From positions 71,443,501 to 71,507,500 of the forward strand of contig CM059582.1 in NCBI GenBank assembly GCA_030407085.1: 64,000 bases of DNA, read 5' to 3'. Each line of letters starts with the position of its first letter. The stretch's first letter is position 1. Under the pieces are notes generated by a model, which was not told the DNA's origin, did not search any database, and saw only the letters and a list, made by a program, of their open reading frames with translations. The translations under genes and the position numbers were made by a program. This document shows, in pieces, positions 1-13,302 of this stretch. Source of the stretch: Trichopria drosophilae (Eukaryota; Arthropoda; Insecta; Hymenoptera; Diapriidae).

Positions 1-373
1 GCAAACGTTTGAGACCGATTGCAAAAAATCGAAAACCTTCTAAAGGATTTTGTATATCGAGGCGGGCTGGATCTAGTAACTTTCGATAATTCGTTTATTT
101 TCGCCTTATTTATTATGATATTCGAGAGATTGTTATATTTTCTCAATTCGCAAACGAATCGCAAACGTTTGAGACCGATGGCAAGAAATTCACAAACCTT
201 TTAAAGAATTTTGTATATCGAGGCGGGCTGGATCTCGTAACTTTCGATAATTCGTTTATTTTCGCATTATTTATTATGATATTCGGGAGACTGCTATATT
301 TTCTTAATTCACGAACGACTCGCAAACGTTTGAGACCGATTGCAAAAAAATCGCAAGCCTTCTAAAGGATTTT

Positions 374-405
374 GAAGCGAACGTGAAGTTAGCCGGCCAC
401 GTCGA
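374..405 (+). repeat. Variant (type B) monomer segment in the left arm
   Basis: Here the usual TATATCGAGGCGGGCTGGAT stretch is replaced by a longer block beginning GAAGCGAACGTGAAG and ending CACGTCGA. It is the reverse complement of the type B block that is common in the right arm. It is one of only two clear copies in the left arm, both near its outer end. Confidence 0.85.
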
Positions 406-1948
406 TTAACTTTCGATAATTCGTTTATTTTCGCCTTATTTATTATGATATTCGAGAGATTGCTATATTTTCTCAATTCGCAAACGAATCGCAAACGTTT
501 GAGACCGATTGCAAAAAAATCGCAAACCTTTTAAAGGATTTTGTATATCGAGGCGGGCTGGATCTAGTAACTTTCGATAATTCGTTTATTTTCGCATTAT
601 TTATTATGATATTCGGGAGATTGCTATATTTTCTCAATTCGGAAACGAATCGCAAACGTTTGAGACCGATTGCAAAAAAATCGCAAACCTTTTAAAGGAT
701 TTTGTATATCGAGGCGGGCTGGATCTAGTAACTTTCGGTAATTCGTTTATTTTCGCCTTATTTATTATGATATTCGGGAGATTGTTATATTTTCTCAATT
801 CGGAAACGAATCGCAAACGTTTGAGACCGATAGCAAAAAAATCGCAAACCTTTTAAAGGATTTTGTATATCGAGGCGGGCTGGATCTAGTAACTTTCGAT
901 AATTCGTTTATTTTCGCCTTATTTATTATGATATTCGAGAGATTGTTATATTTTCTCAATTCGCAATCCTTTTAAAAAATGTTGTATATCGAGGCGGGCT
1001 GGATCTAGTAACTTTCGATAATTCGTTTATTGTCGCCTAATTTATTATTATATTCGGGAGATTGCTATATTTTCTCAATTCGCAAACGAATCGCAAACGT
1101 TTGAGACCGATGGCAAAAAAATCGCAAACCTTTTAAAGGATTTTGTATATCGAGGCGGGCTGGATCTAGTAAACTTTCGATAATTCGTTTATTTTCGCCT
1201 TATTTATTATGATATTCGGGAGATTGCTATATTTTCTCAATTCGCAAACGAATCGCAAACGTTTGAGATCGATGGCAAAAAAATCGCAAACCTTTTAAAG
1301 GATTTTGTAATCGAACGAGGCGGGCTTTGATCTAGTAACTTTCGATAATTCGTTTATTTTCGCATTATTTATTATGATATTCGGGAGATTGCTATATTTT
1401 CTCAATTCGCAAACGAATCGCAAACGTTTGAGAACGATTGCAAAAAAATCGCAAACCTTTTAAAGGATTTTGTATCGAGAGGCGGCTGGATTCTAGTAAC
1501 TTTCGATAATTCGTTTATTTTCGCCTTATTTATTATGATATTCGGGAGATTGCTATATTTTCTCAATTCGCAAACGAATCGCAAACGTTTGAGACCGATT
1601 GCAAAAAAATCGCAAACCTTTTAAAGGATTTTGTATATCGAGGCGGGCTGGATCTAGTAACTTTCGATAATTCGTTTATTTTCGCATTATTTATTATGAT
1701 ATTCGGGAGATTGCTATATTTTCTCAATTCGCATCGCAAACGTTTGAGACCGATTGCAAAAAAATCGCAAATCTTTTAAAGGATTTTGTATATCGAGGCG
1801 GGCTGGATCTAGTAACTTTCGATAATTCGTTTCTTTTCGCATGGTATATTTTTATATTCGGGAGACTGCTATATTTTCTCAATTCACAAACGAATCGCAA
1901 ACGTTTGAGACCGATTGCAAAAAAATCGCAAACCTTTTAAGGGATTTT

Positions 1949-1980
1949 GAAGCGAACGTGAAGTTAGCCGGACACGTCGA
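1949..1980 (+). repeat. Second type B monomer segment in the left arm
   Basis: The same replacement block as at 374-405, with GGACACG where the first copy has GGCCACG. A weaker, rearranged relative with GCGTGAGGTTAGC lies near 5822-5845. Confidence 0.8.
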
Positions 1981-4900
1981 TTAACTTTCGATAATTCGTT
2001 CATTTTCGCATTATTTATTATGATATTCGGGAGATTGCTATATTTTCTCAATTCGCAAATGAATCGCAAACGTTTGAGATGGATAGCAAAAAAATCGCAA
2101 ACCTTTTGAAGGATTTTGTATATCGAGGCGGGCTGGATCTAGTAACTTTCGATAATTCGTTTATTTTCGCATTATTTATTATGATATTCGAGAGATCCTT
2201 ATATTTTCTCAATTCGCAAACGAATCGCAAACGTTTGAGACCGATGGCAAAAAAATCGCAAACCTTTTAAAGGATTTTGTATATCGAGGCGGGCTGGATC
2301 TAGTAATTTTCGATAATTCGTTTATTTTCGCCTTATTTATTATGATATTCGAGAGATTGTTATATTTTCTCAATTCGCAAACGAATCGCAAACGTTTGTG
2401 ACCGATGGCAAAAAAATCGCAAACCTTTTAAAGGAATTTGTATTTTACAGTCTGCTCGATCTAGTAACTTTCGATAAATTGTTTATTTTGGCCTTATTTA
2501 TTATGATATTCGAGAGATTGTTATATTTTCTCAATTCGCAAAGGAATCGCAAACGTTTGAGATGGATAGCAAAAAAATCGCAAACCTTTTAAAGGATTTT
2601 TTTATATCGAGGCGGGCTGGATCTAGTAACTTTCGATAATTCGTTTATCATCGCATTATTTATTATGATATTCGAGAGATGGTTATGTTTTCTCAATTCG
2701 CAAACGAATCGCAAACGTTTGAGAAAGATTGCAAAAAAATCGCAAACCTTTTAAAGGATTTTGTATATCGAGGCGGGCTGGATCTAGTAACTTTCGATAA
2801 TTCGTTTATTTTCGCATTATTTATTATGATATCGGGAGATTGTTATATTTTCTCAATTCGCAAACGAATCGCAAACGTTTGAGACCGATTCCAAAAAAAT
2901 CGCAAACCTTTTAAAGGATTTTGTATATCGAGGCGGGCTGAATCTAGTAAATTTCGATAATTCGTTTATCTTCGCATTATTTATAATGATATTCGAGAGA
3001 TTGTTATGTTTTCTCAATTGGCAAACGAATCGCAAACGTTTGAGACCGATTGCAAAAAATCGCAAACCCTTTAAAGGATTTTGTATCGACGAGGCGGGCT
3101 GGATCTAGTAACTTTCGATAATTCCTTTATTTTCGCATTATTTATTATGATATTCGAGAGATTGTTATATATTCTCAATTCGCAAACGAATCGCAAAGGT
3201 TTGAGACCGGTTGCAAAAAAATCGCAAAACTTTTAAAGGATTTTGTATATCGAGGTGGACTGGATACAGTAACTTTCGATAATTTGTTTATTTTCGCATT
3301 ATTTATTATGATATTCGGGAGATTGTTATATTTTCTCAATTCGCAAACGAATCGCAAACGTTTGAGAAAGATTACAAAAAAATCGCAAACCTTTTAAAAG
3401 AATTTGTATATCGAAGCGGGTTGGATCTAGTAACTTTCGATAATTCGTTTATTTTCGCATTATTTATTATGATATTCGGGAGATTGTTATATTTTCGCAA
3501 TTCGCAAATGAATCGCAAACGTTTGAGACCGATTGCAAAAAATCGCAAACCTTTTAAAGGATTTTGTATATCGAGGCGGGCTGGATCTAGTAACTTACGA
3601 TAATTCGTTTATTTTCGCATTATTTATTATGATATTCGAGAGATTGTTATGTTTTCTCAATTCGCAAAAGAATCGCAAACGTTTGAGACCGATTACAAAA
3701 AAATCGCAAACCTTTTAAAGGATTTTGTATATCGAGGCGGGCTGGATCTAGTAACTTTCGATAATTCGTTTATTTTCGCATTATTTATTATGATATTCGA
3801 GAGATTGTTATATTTTCTCAATTCGCAAACGAATCGCAAACGTTTGAGACCGATTGCAAAAAAATCGCAAACCTTTTAAAGGATTTTGTATATCGAGGCG
3901 GGCTGGATCTAGTAACTTTCGATAATTCGTTTATTTTCGCATTATTTATTATGATATTCGAGAGATTGTTATATTTTCTCAATTCGCAAACGAATCGCAA
4001 ACGTTTGAGACCGATTGCAAAAAAATCGCAAACCTTTTAAAGGATTTTGTATATCGAGGCGGGCTGGATCTAGTAACTTTCGATAATTCGTTTATTTTCG
4101 CATTATTTATTATGATATTCGGGAGATTGCTATATTTTCTCAATTCGCAAACGAATCGCAAACGTTTGAGACCGATTGCAAAAAAATGCAAAACCTTTTA
4201 AAGGATTTTGTATATCGGGCTGGATCTAGTAACTTTCGATAATTCGTTTATTTTCGCATTATTTATTATGATATTCGGGAGATTGTTATATTTTCTCAAT
4301 TCGGAAACGAATCGCAAACGTTTGAGGTCGATTGCAAAAAAATCGCAAACCTTCTAAAGGATTTTGTATATCGAGGCGGGCTGGATCTAGTAACTTTCGA
4401 TAATTCGTTTATTTTCGCATTATTTATTATGATATTCGGGAGATTGTTATATTTTCTCAATTCGCAAACGAATCGCAAACGTTTGAGACCGATTGCAAAA
4501 AAATCGCAAACCTTTTAAAGGATTTTGTATATGGAGGTGGGCTGGATCTAGTAACTTTCGATAATTCGTTTATTTTCGTATTATTTATTATGATATTCGA
4601 GAGATTGTTATATTTTCTCAAATCGCAAACGAATCGCAAACGTTTGAGACCGATTGCAAAAAAATCGCAAATCTTTTAAAGGATTTTGTATATCGAGGCG
4701 GGCTGGATCTAATCACTGTCGATAATTCGTTTATTTTCGTATTATTTATTATGATATTCGAGAGATTGTTATATTTTCTCAAATCGCAAACGAATCGCAA
4801 ACGTTTGAGACCGATTGCAAAAAAATCGCAAACCTTTTAAAGGATTTTGTATATCGAGGCGGGCTGGATCTAGTAACTTTCGATAATTCGTTTATTTTCG

Positions 4901-7900
4901 CATTATTTATTATGATATTCGGGAGATTGTTATATTTTCTCAATTCGCAAACGAATCGCAAACGTTTGAGACCGATTGCAAAAAAATCGCAAACCTTTTA
5001 AAGGATTTTGTGTATCGAGGCGGGCTGGATCTAGTAACTTTCGATAATTCGTTTATTTTCGCATTATTTATTATGATATTCGGGAGATTGTTATATTTTC
5101 TTAATTCGCAAACGAATCGCAAACGTTTGAGAAAGATTGCAAGAAAATCGCAAACCTTTTAAAGGATTTTGTGTATCGAGTGGAGCTGGATCTAGTAACT
5201 TTCGATTATTCGTTTATTTTCGCATTATTTATTATGATATTCGAGAGATTGTTATATTTACTCAATTCGCAAACGAATCGCAAACGTTCGAGACCGATTG
5301 CAAAAAAATCGCAAACCTTTTAAAGGATTTTGTATGTCGAGACGGGCTGGATCTAGTAACTTTAGATAATTCGTTTATTTTCGCATTATTTATTATGATA
5401 TTCAAGAGATTGTTATATTTTCTCAATTCGCAAACGAATCGCAAACGTTTGAGACCGTTTGCAAAAAAATCGCAAACCTTTTAAAGGATTTTGTATATCG
5501 AGGCGGGCTGGATCTAGTAACTTTCGATAATTCGTTTATTTTCGCATTATTTATTATGATATTCGGGAGATTGTTATATTTTCTCAATTCGCAAACGAAT
5601 CGCAAACGTTTGAGACCGATTGCAAAAAAATCGCAAACCTTTTGAAGGATTTTGTATATCGCGGCGGGCTGGATGTAGTAACTTTCGATAATTCGTTTAT
5701 TTTCGCATTATTTATAATGATATTCGGGAGATTGTTATATTTTCTCAATTCGCAAACGAATCGCAAACGTTTGAGACCGATTGCAAAAAAATCGCAAACC
5801 TTTTAAAGGATTTTGAATATCGCGTGAGGTTAGCTGTACTCACTTTCGATAATTCGTTTATTTTCGCCTTATTTATTATGATATTCGAGAGATTGTTATA
5901 TTTTCTCAATTCGCAAACGAATCGCAAACGTTTAAGACCGATGGCGAAAAAATCGCAAACCTTTTAATGGATTTTGTATATCGAGGCGGGCTGGATCTAG
6001 TAACTTTCGATAATTCGTTTATTTTCGCATTATTTATTATGATATTCGAGAGATCCTTATATTTTCTCAATTCGCAAACGAATCGCAAACGTTTGAGACC
6101 GATGGCAAAAAAATCGCAAACCTTTTAAAGGATTTTGTATATCGAGGCGGGCTGGATCTAGTAACTTTCGATAATTCGTTTATTTTCGCATTATTTATTA
6201 TGATATTCGAGAGATTGTTATATTTTCTCAATTCGCAAACGAATCGCAAACGTTTGAGACGGATAGCAAAAAAATCGCAAAACTTTTAAAGGATTTTGTA
6301 TATCGAAGTGGGCTGGATCTAGTAACTTACGATAATTCGTTTATTTTTACCCTATTTATTATGATATTCGAGAGATTGTTATGTTTTCTCAATTCGCAAA
6401 CGAATCGCAAACGCTTGAGACCGATTGCAAAAAAATCGCAAACCTTTTAAAGGATTTTGTATATCGAGGCGGGCTGGATCTAGTAACTTTCGATAATTCG
6501 TTTATTTTCGCATTATTTATTATGATATTCGGGAGATTGTTATATTTTCTCAATTCGCAAACGAATCGCAAAGGTTTGAGACCGGTTGCAAAAAAATCGC
6601 AAACCTTTTAAAGGATTTTGTATATCGAGGCGGGCTGGATCTAGTAACTTTCGATAATTCGTTTATTTTCGCATTATTTATTATGATATTCGAGAGATTG
6701 TTATATTTTCTCAATTCGCAAACGAATCGCAAAGGTTTGAGACCGGTTGCAAAAAAATCGCAAACCTTTTAAAGGATTTTGTATATCGAGGCGGGATGGG
6801 ACTAGTAACGTGCGATGAAACGGTTTTTATCGCATTATTTATTATGATACTCAGAGATTGTTATATTTTCTCAATTCGCAAACGAATCGCAAACGTTTGA
6901 GACCGATTGCAAAAAAAATCGCAAACCTTTTAAAGGATTTTGTATATCGAGGCGGGCTGAATCTGGTAAATTTTGATAATTCGTTTATCTTCGCATTATT
7001 TATTATGATATTCGAGAGATTGTTATATTTTCTCAGTTCGCAAACGAATCGCAAAGGTTTGAGACCGATTGCAAAAAAATCGCAAACCTTTTAAAGGATT
7101 TTGTATATCGAGGCGGGCTGGATCTAGTAACTTTCGATAATTCGTTTATTTTCGCATTATTTATTATGATATTTAGGAGATTGTTATATTTTCTCAATTC
7201 GCAAACGAATCGCAAAGGTTTGAGACCGGTTGCAAAAAAATCGCAAACCTTTTAAAGGATTTTGTATATCGAGTCGGGCTGGATCTACTAACTTTTGATA
7301 ATTCGTTTATTTTCGCATTATTTATTATGATATTCGGGAGATTGTTATATTTTCTCAATTCGCAAACGAATCGCAAACGTTTGAGACCGATTGCAAAAAA
7401 ATCGCAAACCTTTTAAAGGAATTTGTATATCGAGGCTGGCTGAATCTAGTAACTTTCGATAATTCGTTTATCTTCGCCTTATTTATTATGATATTCGAGA
7501 GATTGTTATATTTTCTCAATTCGCAAACGAATCGCAAAGATTTGAAACCGGTTGCAAAAAAATCGCAAACCTTTTAAAGGATTTTGTATATCGAGGCGGG
7601 CTGGATCTAGTAACTTTCGATAATTCGTTTATTTTCGCATTATTTATTATGATATTCGAGAGATTGCTATATTTTCTCAAATCGCAAACGAATCGCAAAC
7701 GTTTGAAACCGATTGCAAAAAAATCGCAAACCTTTTAAAGGATTTTGTATATCGAGGCGGGCTGGATCTAGTAACTTTCGATAATTCGTTTATTTTCGCA
7801 TTATTTATTATGATATTCGGGAGATTGTTATATTTTCTCAATTCGCAAACGAATCGCAAACGTTTGAGACCGATTGCAAAAAAATCGCAAACCTTTTAAA

Positions 7901-8289
7901 GGATTTTGTATATCGAGTCGGGCTGGATCTAGTAACTTTCGATAATTCGTTTATTTTCGCATTATTTATTATGATATTCGAGAGATTGTTATATTTTCAC
8001 AATTCGCAAACAAATCGCAAACCTTTTAAAGGATTTTGTATATCGAGGCGGGCTGGATCTAGTAACTTTCGATAATTCGTTTATTTTCGCATTATTTATT
8101 ATGATATTCGAGAGATTGTTATATTTGCACAATTCGCAAACGAATCGCAAACGTTTGAGACCGATTGCAAAAAAATCGCAAACCTTTTAAGGGATTTTGT
8201 ATATCGAGGCGGGCTGGATCTAGTAACTTTCGATAATTCGTTTATTTTCGCATTATTTATTATGATATTCGGGAGATTGTTATATTTTC

Positions 8290-11200
8290 TCAATTCGCAA
8301 ACGAATCGCAAACGTTTGAGAAAGATTGCAAAAAAATCGCAAACCTTTTAAAGGATTTTGTATATCGAGGCGGGCTGGATCTAGTAACTTTCGATAATTC
8401 GTTTATTTTCGCATTATTTATTATGATATTCGAGAGATTGTTATATTTTCTCAATTCGCAAACGAATCGCAAACGTTTGAGACCGATTGCAAAAAAATCG
8501 CAAACCTTTTAAAGGATTTTGTATATCGAGGCGGGCTGGATCTAGTAACTTTCGATAATTCGTTTATTTTCGCATTATTTATTATGATATTCGAGAGATT
8601 GTTATATTTTCTCAATTCGCAAACGAATCGCAAACGTTTGAGACCGATTGCAAAAAAATCGCAAACCTTTTAAAGGATTTTGTATATCGAGGCGGGCTGG
8701 ATCTAGTAACTTTCGATAATTCGTTTATTTTCGCATTATTTATTATGATATTCGAGAGATTGTTATATTTTCTCAATTCGCAAACGAATCGCAAACGTTT
8801 GAGACCGATTGCAAAAAAATCGCAAACCTTTTAAAGGATTTTGTATATCGAGGCGGGCTGGATCTAGTAACTTTCGATAATTCGTTTATTTTCGCATTAT
8901 TTATTATGATATTCGAGAGATTGTTATATTTTCTCAATTCGCAAACGAATCGCAAACGTTTGAGACCGATTGCAAAAAAATCGCAAACCTTTTAAAGGAT
9001 TTTGTATATCGAGGCGGGCTGGATCTAGTAACTTTCGATAATTCGTTTATTTTCGCATTATTTATTATGATATTCGAGAGATTGTTATATTTTCTCAATT
9101 CGCAAACGAATCGCAAACGTTTGAGACCGATTGCAAAAAAATCGCAAACCTTTTAAAGGATTTTGTATATCGAGGCGGGCTGGATATAGTAACTTTCGAT
9201 AATTCGTTTATTTTCGCATTATTTATTATGATATTCGAGAGATTGTTATATTTTCTCAATTCGCAAACGAATCGCAAACGTTTGAGACCGATTGCAAAAA
9301 AATCGCAAACCTTTTAAAGGATTTTGTATATCGAGGCGGGCTGGATCTAGTAACTTTCGATAATTCGTTTATTTTCGCATTATTTATTATGATATTCGGG
9401 AGATTGTTATATTTTCTCAATTCGCAAACGAATCGCAAACGTTTGAGACCGATTGCAAAAAAATCGCAAACCTTTTAAAGGATTTTGTATATCGAGGCGG
9501 GCTGGATCTAGTAACTTTCGATAATTCGTTTATTTTCGCATTATTTATTATGATATTCGAGAGAGTGTTATATTTTCTCAATTCGCAAACGAATCGCAAA
9601 CGTTTGAGACCGATTGCAAAAAAATCGCAAACCTTTTAAAGGATTTTGTATATCGAGGCGGGCTGGATCTAGTAACTTTCGATAATTCGTTTATTTTCGC
9701 ATTATTTATTATGATATTCGAGAGATTGTTATATTTTCTCAATTCGCAAACGAATCGCAAACGTTTGAGACCGATTGCAAAAAAATCGCAAACCTTTTAA
9801 AGGATTTTGTATATCGAGGCGGGCTGGATCTAGTAACTTTCGATAATTCGTTTATTTTCGCATTATTTATTATGATATTCGAGAGATTGTTATATTTTCT
9901 CAATTCGCAAACGAATCGCAAACGTTTGAGACCGATTGCAAGAAATTCGCAAACCTTTTAAAGGATTTTGTATATCGAGGCGGGCTGGATCTAGTAACTT
10001 TCGATAATTCGTTTATTTTCGCATTATTTATTATGATATTCGAGAGATTGCTATATTTTCTCAATTCACAAACGAATCGCAAACGTTTGAGACTGATTGC
10101 AAGAAAATCGCAAACCTTTTAAAGGATTTTGTATATCGAGGCGGGCTGGATCTAGTAACTTTCGATAATTCGTTTATTTTCGCCATATTTATTATGATAT
10201 TCGAGAGATTGTTATATTTTCTCAATTCGCAAACGAATCGCAAACGTTTGAGACCGATGGCAAAAAAATCGCAAACCTTTTAAAGGATTTTGTATATCGA
10301 GGCGGGCTGGATCTAGTAACTTTAGATAATTCGTTTATTTTCGCCTTATTTATTATGATATTCGAGAGATTGTTATATTTTCTCAATTCGCAAACGAATC
10401 GCAAACGTTTGAGACCGATGGCAAAAAAATCGCAAACCTTTTAAAGGATTTTGTATATCGAGGCGGGCTGGATCTAGTAACTTTCGATAATTCGTTTATT
10501 TTCGCATTATTTATTATGATATTCGAGAGATTGTTATATTTTCTCAATTCGCAAACGAATCGCAAACGTTTGAGACCGATGGCAAAAAAATCGCAAACCT
10601 TTTAAAGGATTTTGTATATCGAGGCGGGCTGGATCTAGTAACTTTCGATAATTCGTTTATTTTCGCATTATTTATTATGATATTCGGGAGATTGTTATAT
10701 TTTCTCAATTCGCAAACGAATCGCAAACGTTTGAGACCGATGGCAAAAAAATCGCAAACCTTTTAAAGGATTTTGTATATCGAGGCGGGCTGGATCTAGT
10801 AACTTTCGATAATTCGTTTATTTTCGCATTATTTATTATGATATTCGAGAGATTGTTATATTTTCTCAATTCGCAAACGAATCGCAAACGTTTGAGACCG
10901 ATTGCAAAAAAATCGCAAACCTTTTAAAGGATTTTGTATATCGAGGCGGGCTGGATCTAGTAACTTTCGATAATTCGTTTATTTTCGCATTATTTATTAT
11001 GATATTCGAGAGATTGTTATATTTTCTCAATTCGCAAACGAATCGCAAACGTTTGAGACCGATGGCAAAAAAATCGCAAACCTTTTAAAGGATTTTGTAT
11101 ATCGAGGCGGGCTGGATCTAGTAACTTTCGATAATTCGTTTATTTTCGCCTTATTTATTATGATATTCGAGAGATTGTTATATTTTCTCAATTCGCAAAC

Positions 11201-13302
11201 GAATCGCAAACGTTTGAGACCGATGGCAAAAAAATCGCAAACCTTTTAAAGGATTTTGTATATCGAGGCGGGCTGGATCTAGTAACTTTCGATAATTCGT
11301 TTATTTTCGCCTTATTTATTATGATATTCGAGAGATTGTTATATTTTCTCAATTCGCAAACGAATCGCAAACGTTTGAGACCGATGGCAAAAAAATCGCA
11401 AACCTTTTAAAGGATTTTGTATATCGAGGCGGGCTGGATCTAGTAACTTTCGATAATTCGTTTATTTTCGCATTATTTATTATGATATTCGGGAGATTGC
11501 TATATTTTCTCAATTCGCAAACGAATCGCAAACGTTTGAGACCGATTGCAAAAAAATCGCAAACCTTCTAAAGGATTTTGTATATCGAGGCGGGCTGGAT
11601 CTAGTAACTTTCGATAATTCGTTTATTTTCGCATTATTTATTATGATATTCGAGAGATTGTTATATTTTCTCAATTCGCAAACGAATCGCAAACGTTTGA
11701 GAACGATTGCAAAAAAATCGCAAACCTTTTAAAGGATTTTGTATATCGAGGCGGGCTGGATCTAGTAACTTTCGATAATTCGTTTATTTTCGCATTATTT
11801 ATTATGATATTCGAGAGATTGTTATATTTTCTCAATTCGCAAACGAATCGCAAACGTTTGAGACCGGTTGCAAAAAAATCGCAAACCTTTTAAAGGATTT
11901 TGTATATCGAGGCGGGCTGGATCTAGTAACTTTCGATAATTCGTTTATTTTCGCATTATTTATTATGATATTCGAGAGATTGTTATATTTTCTCAATTCG
12001 CAAACGAATCGCAAACGTTTGAGACCGATTGCAAAAAAATCGCAAACCTTTTAAAGGATTTTGTATATCGAGGCGGGCTGGATCTAGTAACTTTCGATAA
12101 TTCGTTTATTTTCGCATTATTTATTATGATATTCGGGAGATTGTTATATTTTCTCAATTCGCAAACGAATCGCAAACGTTTGAGACCGATTGCAAAAAAA
12201 TCGCAAACCTTTTAAAGGATTTTGTATATCGAGGCGGGCTGGATCTAGTAACTTTCGATAATTCGTTTATTTTCGCATTATTTATTATGATATTCGAGAG
12301 ATTGTTATATTTTCTCAATTCGCAAACGAAACGCAAACGTTTGAGACCGATTGCAAAAAAATCGCAAACCTTTTAAAGGATTTTGTATATCGAGGCGGGC
12401 TAGGTCTAGTAACTTTCGATAATTCGTTTATTTTCGCAGTATTTATTATGATATTCGAGAGATTGTTATATTTTCTAAATTCGCAAACGAATCGCAAACG
12501 TTTGAGACCGATTGCAAAAAAATCGCAAACCTTTTAAAGCATTTTGTATAACGAGGCGGGCTGGATCTAGTAACTTTCGATAACTCGTTTATTTTTACCT
12601 TATTTATTATGATATTCGAGAGATTGTTATATTTTCTCAATTCGCAAACGAATCGCAAACGTTTGAGACCGATTGCAAAAAAATCGCAAACCTTTTAAAG
12701 GATTTTGTATATCGAGGCGGGCAGGATCTAGTAACTTTCGATAATTCGTTTATTTTCGCATTATTTATTATGATATTCGGGAGATTGTTATATTTTCTCA
12801 ATTCGCAAACGAATCGCAAACGTTTGAGACCGATTGCAAAAAAATCGCAAACCTTTTAAAGGATTTTGTATATCGAGGCGGGCTGGATCTAGTAACTTTC
12901 GATAATTCGTTTATTTTCGCATTATTTATTATGATATTCGAGAGATTGTTATATTTTCTCAATTCGCAAACGAATCGCAAACGTTTGAGACCGATTGCAA
13001 AAAAATCGCAAACCTTTTAAAGGATTTTGTATATCGAGGCGGGCTGGATCTAGTAACTTTCGATAATTCGTTTATTTTCGCATTATTTATTATGATATTC
13101 GAGAGATTGTTATATTTTCTCAATTCGCAAACGAATCGCAAACGCTTGAGACCGATTGCAAAAAAATCGCAAACCTTTTAAAGGATTTTGTATATCGAGG
13201 CGGGCTGGATCTAGTAACTTTCGATAATTCGTTTATTTTCGCATTATTTATTATGATATTCGAGAGATTGTTATATTTTCTCAATTCGCAAACGAATCGC
13301 AA
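8290..13302 (+). repeat. Homogenised core of the left satellite arm
   Basis: About 31 successive monomers keep the 161-bp register with almost no indels and very few substitutions; several neighbours (for example 8451-9116) differ by no more than a base or two. The main variable site is a G/A at the ATATTCGRGAG position, followed by GCATT/GCCTT. This level of identity points to recent unequal exchange or amplification compared with the diverged outer 3 kb. Confidence 0.85.

Noticed and set aside
40..60. CENP-B box in the monomer (AGGCGGG within TATATCGAGGCGGGC)
   Set aside because: It matches the A and CGGG part of NTTCGNNNNANNCGGGN but not the TTCG part; five of nine essential positions is too weak.
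8451..13302. A 60-codon ORF in every satellite monomer (minus strand left arm, plus strand right arm), overlapping its neighbour by 22 bp
   Set aside because: The frame starts at TTG, not ATG, and the 161-bp period is not a multiple of three. Conservation follows from array homogeneity. The longest typical ATG frame in a monomer is about 29 codons. No evidence of translation.
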